Part shown: one piece after another, positions 7,867-14,369 of the stretch
Position numbering within the stretch: position 1 is the first letter of the stretch
How the letters are laid out: every line of letters starts with the position of its first letter
Assembly: GCA_004299305.1 (NCBI GenBank)
Contig: SCPZ01000097.1
Location: 1 to 64,000, forward strand
Direction: 5' to 3'
Length of the DNA: 64,000 nt
Origin: Methylobacter sp.
Lineage (GTDB): Bacteria > Pseudomonadota > Gammaproteobacteria > Methylococcales > Methylomonadaceae
Made by a program: the position numbers and the translations under genes
The notes under the pieces: model-generated
The model's input: the letters and a program-made list of their open reading frames with translations, nothing else
Database searches by the model: none
Told to the model about the DNA's origin: nothing

Positions 7867-8790
7867 TTATCGCGTGGTCATGCCTGATTCGTCAGAAAAT
7901 TTCCAAACTCGGGTAATCACCAGGACATCAAGTTCTTTCTGCAGGTCTGAGGGTAGTGGCGCAAAGGGCGCGCTCATGCGGACAATTCTTTTAGCGGCTT
8001 CATCCAATGCCGGATTTCCCGATGACTGGTTGATGCGTATGCTGTAAATGCTGCCGTCTGTTTTGATTCCGACATCCATGGTTAAGGTGCCGGAGAAATT
8101 TTTCTTGGCCGCCACTTCCGGGTAATTCAGGTTGCCGGTGCGCTCCACTTTATCTTCCCAATCCTTCATGTATTGGGCTGCGATGTATTTATGGGCGCTG
8201 ACCGATTCGACAAATTTTATCTTGGTTTGCTCGGCGCTTTGCTGGTTGAGCCTGATTTCGGTGCCCAATTGGGTGATTTGTTGTTGCAGCATCTCCGCCG
8301 ACAATTGCGGGTGTTTTATCGCCATGGACGGTGTGTATGCGGGAGCAGGTGCGGCGGCGTCAGTATGTTGCCCGGTATTCGGCTTGCTTGCGGTAAGGAT
8401 GCTTTTTTCTGCCTTTTTCTGGGTAAGCACTTTTTTCGCCGCTTTAGGCTCGCTTTGTTCGGGGATGCTCTTTTTTACCTGCTTGGCCTGGCTATTATTG
8501 CCGGGACTGGGCAGTTGTTGCGGCGGCGGTTCATGCTTTTTATTTTGTTCGCCGGTGCCCAGCTGATTTTCCTGGGCCAAGTTGTGCGCTTTTTCAGGCG
8601 CTTTTTGGGTCGGCATATTAACCAGGGTGATATCAATGGACCGGCTGACTTTCGCAGGTAAAGGTGTTGTGAAATTGATGCCTAATCCAATGATAATATG
8701 AACTATGGCCGCTAAAAATAAGGCAATCAATAATGAGTCGTTATTGGACAGCGGCGCAGGTGAATCAAATATTGCCTGATGTGTTCTCAT
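7867..8790 (-). CDS. TonB-family energy transducer
   Basis: 307 residues. An N-terminal membrane helix (about 21-40) is followed by a Pro/Lys/Gln-rich periplasmic spacer and a C-terminal TonB domain (about 230-300, with GTLTMDVGIKTDGSIYSIR and a closing RVWKF). Such proteins pass proton-motive force from ExbBD to outer-membrane receptors; no exbBD lies nearby, as expected for this locus. The spacer contains AAPAPAYTPSMAI, which is the translation of a REP-like element. Its start overlaps the 3' end of gshB by 26 bases. Confidence 0.85.
   Translation of the reverse strand: MRTHQAIFDSPAPLSNNDSLLIALFLAAIVHIIIGLGINFTTPLPAKVSRSIDITLVNMPTQKAPEKAHNLAQENQLGTGEQNKKHEPPPQQLPSPGNNSQAKQVKKSIPEQSEPKAAKKVLTQKKAEKSILTASKPNTGQHTDAAAPAPAYTPSMAIKHPQLSAEMLQQQITQLGTEIRLNQQSAEQTKIKFVESVSAHKYIAAQYMKDWEDKVERTGNLNYPEVAAKKNFSGTLTMDVGIKTDGSIYSIRINQSSGNPALDEAAKRIVRMSAPFAPLPSDLQKELDVLVITRVWKFSDESGMTTR
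8317..8355 (-). repeat. REP-like element, copy C (inside tonB, shortened)
   Basis: Same sequence as copies A and B but lacking about 12 internal bases, which removes the left arm of the hairpin. It is translated within the TonB spacer as AAPAPAYTPSMAI. Confidence 0.75.
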
Positions 8791-9784
8791 TTATCGCCAT
8801 GGCTGGTGTGTGTGCCGCAAACCTGTCGGGAGCTGGTGCGGCAAGGGTGGTTTCAATATGGTCCATTAGTTGACCGCAAATATTCAGTCCAAACTGGCGA
8901 TCCAATTCTTGAACGCAAGTGGGGCTTGTAACATTAATTTCGGTCAGCGTATCGCCAATCACATCTATTCCGACAAAAACCAGGCCTTTATCCCGCAATG
9001 TCGGTCCAACCTGCTCGGCAATCCAGCGATCCCGTTCGGTTAATGGCCGACCTTCGGCTCGTCCGCCCGCTGCCAAATTGCCGCGAGTTTCGCCAAGTGC
9101 GGGAATGCGCGCCAAAGCGTAAGGTATAACCTCGCCGTTAACCAATAATATACGTTTATCACCGTCTACAATTTGCGGCAGGTATTTTTGCGCCATTACA
9201 TAGCGACTGTTGTACTGGGTCATGGTTTCCAAAATCACGCTGAGATTGGGGTCGTCCTGGCGCAGATGGAAAATAGAGGTGCCGCCCATGCCGTCCAGCG
9301 GTTTTAAAATGATTTCGCCTTGTTCCAGTAAAAAATCCCTGATTCTGGTCGGTTCCCTTGCCACCAGGGTTTCTGCGCAGCACTGCGGAAACCATGCGGT
9401 AAAAAGCTTTTCATTGGCATCCCGCAACGACTGCGGTTTGTTGATTACATAAACACCCATACTTTCGGCACGTTCCAGTAAGTAGGTTGCGTAAATATAT
9501 TCCTGGTCGAAAGGCGGATCTTTACGCATCATAATCACATCCAGTTGATCCAATGGAATATCCTGCTCTGTGATAAACGCGTACCAATTTTTTTCATCAC
9601 GCTGAACCTTAATCGTCCGCGTTCTGGCATAAGCTCTGCCGTTTCGGAGGAACAAATCATTAAGTTCCATATAATGCAACTCCCAGCCTCTAGCCTGGGC
9701 TTCAAGTAACATCGCAAAACTGGTATCTTTTTTTATATTGATATGGTCGATGGAGTCCATGACCATGCCGAGCTTAATGGGCAT
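8765..9784 (-). CDS. gshB: Glutathione synthetase
   Basis: 339 residues from the ATG at 9784 (MPIKLGMVMD, the family start). It joins glycine to gamma-glutamylcysteine with ATP. The ATP-grasp core shows MRKDPPFDQEYIYATYLLE, LKPLDGMGGTSIF and NVTSPTCVQELDRQ. After HIETTL, where E. coli GshB nearly ends, come 25 extra residues (AAPAPDRFAAHTPAMAI and more), encoded by a REP-like element that also creates the overlap with tonB. No Shine-Dalgarno site is seen; a heptanucleotide array lies 10 bases upstream of the start. Confidence 0.95.
   Translation of the reverse strand: MPIKLGMVMDSIDHINIKKDTSFAMLLEAQARGWELHYMELNDLFLRNGRAYARTRTIKVQRDEKNWYAFITEQDIPLDQLDVIMMRKDPPFDQEYIYATYLLERAESMGVYVINKPQSLRDANEKLFTAWFPQCCAETLVAREPTRIRDFLLEQGEIILKPLDGMGGTSIFHLRQDDPNLSVILETMTQYNSRYVMAQKYLPQIVDGDKRILLVNGEVIPYALARIPALGETRGNLAAGGRAEGRPLTERDRWIAEQVGPTLRDKGLVFVGIDVIGDTLTEINVTSPTCVQELDRQFGLNICGQLMDHIETTLAAPAPDRFAAHTPAMAINENTSGNI
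8791..8842 (-). repeat. REP-like element, copy B (3' end of gshB)
   Basis: Full-length copy with an intact imperfect hairpin, starting from TTTATCGCCATGG on the plus strand. It is read in the same frame as copy C and gives AAPAPDRFAAHTPAMAI. Confidence 0.75.
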
Positions 9785-9793
9785 AATTATTTT

Positions 9794-9840
9794 AGGTTCA
9801 AGGTTCAAGGTTCAAGGTTCAAGGTTCAAGGTTCAAGGTT
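9794..9840. repeat. Heptanucleotide tandem array (AGGTTCA)n
   Basis: Six complete AGGTTCA units plus a partial one run without error, ending 10 bases from the gshB start codon. The inverted form ACCTTGAACCTTG follows at 9849-9862, so the array can fold back. Confidence 0.9.
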
Positions 9841-9895
9841 GTACCTTTTACCTTGAACCTTGCTCCTTTTATCTAAGTTATTTTATAGATTGTTG

Positions 9896-9924
9896 TTTAC
9901 CTTGAAAAGATTTTTTGGTATAAA
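9896..9924 (+). promoter_or_regulatory. Sigma-70-type promoter for rpmB-rpmG
   Basis: TTTACC (9896-9901) and TATAAA (9919-9924) with a 17-base spacer, about 45 bases before the rpmB start. Confidence 0.6.
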
Positions 9925-9967
9925 GCTCGGCTAACTTTTGAATTTAGGCACGCATTAGGGGTTAATC

Positions 9968-10204
9968 ATGTCCAGAGTATGTCAAGTAACAGGCAAAGGC
10001 CCAGTTACAGGTAACAACGTTTCACACGCTAACAACAAAACTAAAAGACGCTTTCTTCCAAATCTGCAACATCACAGATTCTGGGTAGAGAGCGAAAACC
10101 GCTGGGTTCGCCTCAGAATTTCCACCAAAGGCATGCGCATTATTGACAAGAGAGGCATCGATGCTGTTCTTGCTGATTTACGTAAAGCTGGCGACATCTC
10201 TTAA
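9968..10204 (+). CDS. rpmB: 50S ribosomal protein L28
   Basis: 78 residues: [20 protein letters not shown] at the start, then the Arg/Lys-rich body with [18 protein letters not shown], all typical of bacterial L28. It is a large-subunit protein needed for assembly. rpmG follows after 12 bases, the normal rpmB-rpmG pair. Confidence 0.97.
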   Translation: MSRVCQVTGKGPVTGNNVSHANNKTKRRFLPNLQHHRFWVESENRWVRLRISTKGMRIIDKRGIDAVLADLRKAGDIS

Positions 10205-10216
10205 GAGGATAAAAAA

Positions 10217-10372
10217 ATGCGCGATAAAATTAAATTGATTTCGACCGAAGGAACCGGACATTTTTATACAACAACCAAAAACAAACGGACTATGCCGGAA
10301 AAGATGGAGATCAAAAAATTTGATCCTGTTGTTCGTAAACACGTTATTTACAAAGAAGCCAAGATCAAATAA
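10217..10372 (+). CDS. rpmG: 50S ribosomal protein L33
   Basis: 51 residues starting [20 protein letters not shown] and ending [10 protein letters not shown], the usual gammaproteobacterial L33 of standard length. A GAGGA Shine-Dalgarno stretch lies about 7 bases upstream, just after the rpmB stop. It is co-transcribed with rpmB. Confidence 0.96.
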   Translation: MRDKIKLISTEGTGHFYTTTKNKRTMPEKMEIKKFDPVVRKHVIYKEAKIK

Positions 10373-10433
10373 TTATTTAGTTTTAAAAGCTTCTGTTCGG
10401 TTTGTGCTTCGTAAGTACGAACTGATCGTATCA

Positions 10434-10465
10434 TAACCCGGCATTGTATTTTGACTGTCGGGTTA
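10434..10465. terminator. Hairpin between convergent rpmG and the CNB-rhodanese gene
   Basis: TAACCCGGCA pairs with TGTCGGGTTA (one G.T pair) around a 12-base loop. No strong T-run is present, so termination is only likely by position. Confidence 0.4.
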
Positions 10466-10509
10466 CGGTACCCTTCTTACGTCCTGTGGGCAAATCGGCC
10501 TGTCTGGTC

Positions 10510-11853
10510 TTACACTCCCTTTAGTTTATCCAGTACTTGGGTTAGCTTTTCCATTTGTTTGTGCAGTACCCGGCATTGCTTTTCAGCATTTTGTTTGTCA
10601 AATTCTAATTTCATGCACTTATCATTGAGCTGTTGGTTGGTATTTTTTAGCGCTTCATTTTCCAATTTAAGCGCTCTTATTTGATCCTCCAATATACCGG
10701 TAGAGATATTTGTAGTCTCATCGGCTGGCCGTGTTGGCTCAGTTTTTTCAGGATATTCTCCAGTGTGAATAGGCGCTTCGTTTTCCGGTTCAGGCGTAAC
10801 ACTTGGCTTTGGCGCAAGATTGTCCATCCCGCCTTTCAAAATCATTGCCTCAATTTTATGCCTGAGCAATAAAAATGCGGCGGCCTCACTGGTCTTGCCA
10901 TCCTGGCAAACAACAACGACCGGTCTTTCATGGCTAAATGATTTAAGCTGCATCCTTAAGGTGAAAAAAGGTGCGTTGATGCTGCCGTCAAGATGATGAT
11001 TTTCATAATCATCAGGTGAGCGGACATCCAGTAAAACGGCCCCTTGTTTTATCGCCTCCTGCATTTCTGCATAATCAATAAATTTTAAAGACGGCTCTTT
11101 TATTAAGGATATGAAGCGTTTTTTGTCCAAGCGCAATAAAACAATATCCGTTAACGCCGTAATAGTTACGTTTCTAGGTGCGCCGGAAAGCAGTGCGTCC
11201 TCGCCAAAGGTGTCGCCGTTGGCCAGTTGGGCTAATTTGATTTCTTTTGCATTGGGTGATGGCTTGCGCGTTAACAGGCAGTGTCCATTTTTAATCAAGT
11301 AGTAATAATCCCCTATGCCGCCTTGTTCGAGTATGATTTCACCCTTTTTAAAGTGAACGGCCTCCAGGCTCATTAATATTTTTTGTAAATTGGCAGGGGG
11401 AAGACGTTGAAAAATAGGCGATCTTAATAACGCTGTCATCCAGTCATCTGGATCGCCGTCAGTCTCGTCAATGACCATGTAGCTGTTGTCCTCTTTATAA
11501 ACAAGGGGGGGGGGATTATTAACAATATCAGCATTCAGTCGCAAAAAACGCACCCTCCCGTTTGCGACTGCATCGATTTTTCTTGGAATCTGGTGCGCCA
11601 GTGCGAACTTGGCGGAATCACTGCCAGCGGCAATAACTTCGACAACCAACCCAGCCGCCTGGAGGGTAACTTCACCGCTTATCAGATAAACAAGCTGGGT
11701 AGCTACATCGCCTTTTTTAAACAAAACCCCGTCTTGTATTTCTTCGATCGTTATCTTAGCGCATAACGCATTAAACTGAGCGCTCGGCAATGTCGCCAGC
11801 GGGATTAGCTTACGAATAATCAGTCCATCTTCAGAATTGACGTCTACGGCCAT
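10510..11853 (-). CDS. Tandem cyclic-nucleotide-binding / rhodanese / coiled-coil protein
   Basis: 447 residues in four parts. A degenerate cyclic-nucleotide-binding (CNB) domain covers about 20-120. A better one covers about 145-265 and holds FKKGEIILEQGGIGDYYYLIKNG and the phosphate-cassette-like FGEDALLSGAPRNVTITAL. A rhodanese domain (about 272-350) has the loop cysteine in VVVCQDGKTSEAA. A coiled coil (about 390-447) ends the chain. There is no DNA-binding or kinase domain. A cAMP/cGMP-sensing sulfur-relay or scaffold role is possible but unproven. It diverges from htrA. Confidence 0.8.
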   Translation of the reverse strand: MAVDVNSEDGLIIRKLIPLATLPSAQFNALCAKITIEEIQDGVLFKKGDVATQLVYLISGEVTLQAAGLVVEVIAAGSDSAKFALAHQIPRKIDAVANGRVRFLRLNADIVNNPPPLVYKEDNSYMVIDETDGDPDDWMTALLRSPIFQRLPPANLQKILMSLEAVHFKKGEIILEQGGIGDYYYLIKNGHCLLTRKPSPNAKEIKLAQLANGDTFGEDALLSGAPRNVTITALTDIVLLRLDKKRFISLIKEPSLKFIDYAEMQEAIKQGAVLLDVRSPDDYENHHLDGSINAPFFTLRMQLKSFSHERPVVVVCQDGKTSEAAAFLLLRHKIEAMILKGGMDNLAPKPSVTPEPENEAPIHTGEYPEKTEPTRPADETTNISTGILEDQIRALKLENEALKNTNQQLNDKCMKLEFDKQNAEKQCRVLHKQMEKLTQVLDKLKGV

Positions 11854-11986
11854 TTAAATATTTTAAGCAAGATAACAGTTAAATGACAGTGGTGATTATT
11901 TAAAAAATCTACTTTAACACACCTTGTATTAAACATTTTTACACATATATCGTGGTTTATGTATGTTTAACAAATAAAGGGAAACC

Positions 11987-13354
11987 ATGATGAATACTAA
12001 ATCGATAAAGCAGTTGTTGTTTGCAATAATTTTTTTCCCCGTTTACTTTTGTATGATTTCGGTTGCGCAGGCTGGTTTGCCTCTCTACGCAGAAGGACAG
12101 GCATTGCCGTCGTTGGCTCCGATGCTTGAGCGCAGTATGCCGGCGGTGGTCAATATTTCAACCTCGACCAATATTCTGGTCAGTGAAAATCCGCTGATGC
12201 AGGACCCGTATTTTCGCCAATTTTTTAATGTACCCAACCAGCAGCGGCAACAGCAAAAAAACAGCTTAGGCTCCGGCGTTATTATCGACAGCAACCAAGG
12301 CTTAGTCCTGACCAATAACCATGTTATTGATAAAGCAGATAAAATCATGGTGACCTTAAATGATGGTCGCCAACTTTCCGCTAAATTAATCGGTACCGAT
12401 CCTGAGGCCGATGTCGCTATCATCCAGATTGCCGCCGAGAACTTAACCATGTTGCCGATTGCCGATTCCAGTCAATTGAAGGTTGGCGATTTTGTGGTCG
12501 CTATCGGCAATCCGTTCGGATTAGGGCAAACCGTGACCTCCGGCATAGTCAGCGCCTTGGGTCGTTCGGGGCTTGGTATAGAGGGTTACGAAGATTTCAT
12601 CCAGACCGACGCTTCGATCAACCCCGGTAATTCAGGTGGCGCTTTGGTTAACCTGCGCGGTGAGCTTGTCGGTATGAATACGGCGATTCTCGCACCGAAT
12701 GGCGGCAATGTCGGCATCGGCTTTGCGATTCCATCCAATATGGTCGTCACCATCAAGGAGTCCCTGGTCAAGCACGGCGAGGTTCGGCGCGGTTTGCTGG
12801 GGGTAACTACTCAGGATCTGACGCCAGAGCTGGTCAATGCGTTTAATTTAAACAATAAACACGGCGCCGCGATTAGTCGGATTGAAAGCAACTCGCCGGC
12901 GGCAAAAGCAGGACTTGAGCCGGGCGACATCATTGTGTCAGCCAATGGTCGGCCCATTAAAAACAGCCATGACATACGCAATATCGTCGGCCTGATGCAA
13001 ATTGGCGATAATGTTGAACTGGAATATTACCGCGGCAACGAGAAAAAACAGGTTATCGCAACGATCGGCAAACAGGAATTGCCGCAACTGGCAGGAGATA
13101 AGCTGCATCGCGCTTTACAAGGCGTGCTGTTAAGTACGCCGCTAAAAAACCAAGTTGAAGGCGTTTTAATTGAAAAAATCGACACTTCGTCCAATGCTTG
13201 GCGTACAGGCTTGCGCCCCGGTGATGTTATTGTGTCGGCAAATCGCTATCGTGTCCGCAATCTTGAGGAGCTAAAGCAGGTGATCGATCCGAATGGCGCT
13301 TTGCTGATTAATATACAACGAGGACAGGAAGGGTTCTTTGTTGTGTTAAAGTAA
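11987..13354 (+). CDS. Periplasmic HtrA-type serine protease/chaperone
   Basis: 455 residues. A signal peptide of about 29 residues (cleavage after VAQA) leads to a trypsin-like domain with the triad H112 (TNNHVID), D142 (ADVAIIQI) and S216 (PGNSGGAL), then two PDZ domains (about 255-345 and 370-455). This is the DegP/DegQ layout, at the length of DegQ. It degrades or refolds misfolded envelope proteins. No RpoE-type promoter is obvious upstream. A long hairpin follows at 13365. Confidence 0.93.
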   Translation: MMNTKSIKQLLFAIIFFPVYFCMISVAQAGLPLYAEGQALPSLAPMLERSMPAVVNISTSTNILVSENPLMQDPYFRQFFNVPNQQRQQQKNSLGSGVIIDSNQGLVLTNNHVIDKADKIMVTLNDGRQLSAKLIGTDPEADVAIIQIAAENLTMLPIADSSQLKVGDFVVAIGNPFGLGQTVTSGIVSALGRSGLGIEGYEDFIQTDASINPGNSGGALVNLRGELVGMNTAILAPNGGNVGIGFAIPSNMVVTIKESLVKHGEVRRGLLGVTTQDLTPELVNAFNLNNKHGAAISRIESNSPAAKAGLEPGDIIVSANGRPIKNSHDIRNIVGLMQIGDNVELEYYRGNEKKQVIATIGKQELPQLAGDKLHRALQGVLLSTPLKNQVEGVLIEKIDTSSNAWRTGLRPGDVIVSANRYRVRNLEELKQVIDPNGALLINIQRGQEGFFVVLK

Positions 13355-13364
13355 TCAGGTAAAC

Positions 13365-13410
13365 GGCCAAAGGTTCAAGGTGCAAGGAGTGTGCTTTTGA
13401 ACCTCTGGCC
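13365..13410 (+). terminator. 14-bp stem hairpin after htrA, in the GGTTCAA repeat family
   Basis: GGCCAAAGGTTCAA (13365-13378) pairs with TTGAACCTCTGGCC (13397-13410) with one mismatch. It may act as a terminator. It uses the same AGGTTCAAGG words as the array at 9794. Confidence 0.5.
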
Positions 13411-13442
13411 TTGAGTCTTGAACCTTGGACTTTTCTTAAAAC

Positions 13443-13964
13443 ATGACTATAGATATAAATTTTATCCCCTTAAACATTGCAATCCTGGTGGTTTCCGACA
13501 GCCGCACCGACGCCGACGACATATCCGGCAAAATCCTGGTAGAACGAGCGGTCGATGCGGGCCATCAGGTTATCGAAAAGAAAATAGTGCCAGACAACAT
13601 TTATCAAATCAGGGCGGCTGTTTCACGCTGGATTGCCGCAGATGATGTTAATGTCGTGATCACTACCGGCGGCACCGGCGTAACCGGTAGGGACGGCACG
13701 CCTGAGGCGGTTACACCGTTGCTGGACAAGCTGCTGGACGGTTTTGGCGAAATATTCAGGATGCTGTCCTATCAGGATATTAAAACCTCAACCATCCAGT
13801 CCAGGGCGATTGCCGGAGTCGCTAACGCGACCTATATTTTTTGCCTGCCCGGTTCATCGGGAGCTTGCCGCACCGCTTGGGATGCGTTGATCAAGGAGCA
13901 GCTCGATCATCGCACCCGGCCCTGTAATCTGGTGCAGCTGATGCCCAGACTGCTGGAAAAATAA
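13443..13964 (+). CDS. moaB: Molybdenum cofactor biosynthesis protein MoaB
   Basis: 173 residues. MoaB/MogA fold with ILVVSDSRTDADDISG near the N-terminus, the TTGGTGVTGRDGTPEA molybdopterin-binding loop and LPGSSGACRTAWD near the end. The family adenylylates molybdopterin or has a related role in Moco synthesis. The stop codon is directly followed by the DUF423 start, so moaB, DUF423 and pepN form one unit. Confidence 0.93.
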   Translation: MTIDINFIPLNIAILVVSDSRTDADDISGKILVERAVDAGHQVIEKKIVPDNIYQIRAAVSRWIAADDVNVVITTGGTGVTGRDGTPEAVTPLLDKLLDGFGEIFRMLSYQDIKTSTIQSRAIAGVANATYIFCLPGSSGACRTAWDALIKEQLDHRTRPCNLVQLMPRLLEK

Positions 13965-14369
13965 ATGAAATCGACTTTCTTATTGCTCGGCGCCTTAAGT
14001 GCGTTGACCTGCGTCGGTATGGGGGCGTTCGGCGCTCATGGTTTAAAAAGCGTCATTAGCCCGGAAATGTTGACCGTCTACCAAACCGGCGTGACTTATC
14101 AAATGTATCATGCACTGGGCTTGATCGGCATTGCCCTGATCCAACAGCAAGCGCCAGGCTCCAGATTATTGCATTGGGCCGGATGGTTGATGTTCACGGG
14201 CATATTGCTGTTTTCCGGCAGCTTGTATGCTCTGGCGTTACTCAATCATACCTGGCTAGGCATGATCACCCCCATCGGCGGCGTTTGTTTTATAACAGCC
14301 TGGCTATTAATCACGCTGTTCGCCACCCCAAACATCAGATCTTCCGATCACAACAGCAGGTATAAATAA
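13965..14369 (+). CDS. DUF423 (YgdD-type) inner-membrane protein
   Basis: 134 residues with four hydrophobic helices. GAFGAHGLK near the N-terminus and YQTGVTYQMYHALGL are the DUF423 signatures. The function is unknown. It starts right after moaB, and its stop overlaps the pepN start (TAATG). Confidence 0.88.
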   Translation: MKSTFLLLGALSALTCVGMGAFGAHGLKSVISPEMLTVYQTGVTYQMYHALGLIGIALIQQQAPGSRLLHWAGWLMFTGILLFSGSLYALALLNHTWLGMITPIGGVCFITAWLLITLFATPNIRSSDHNSRYK

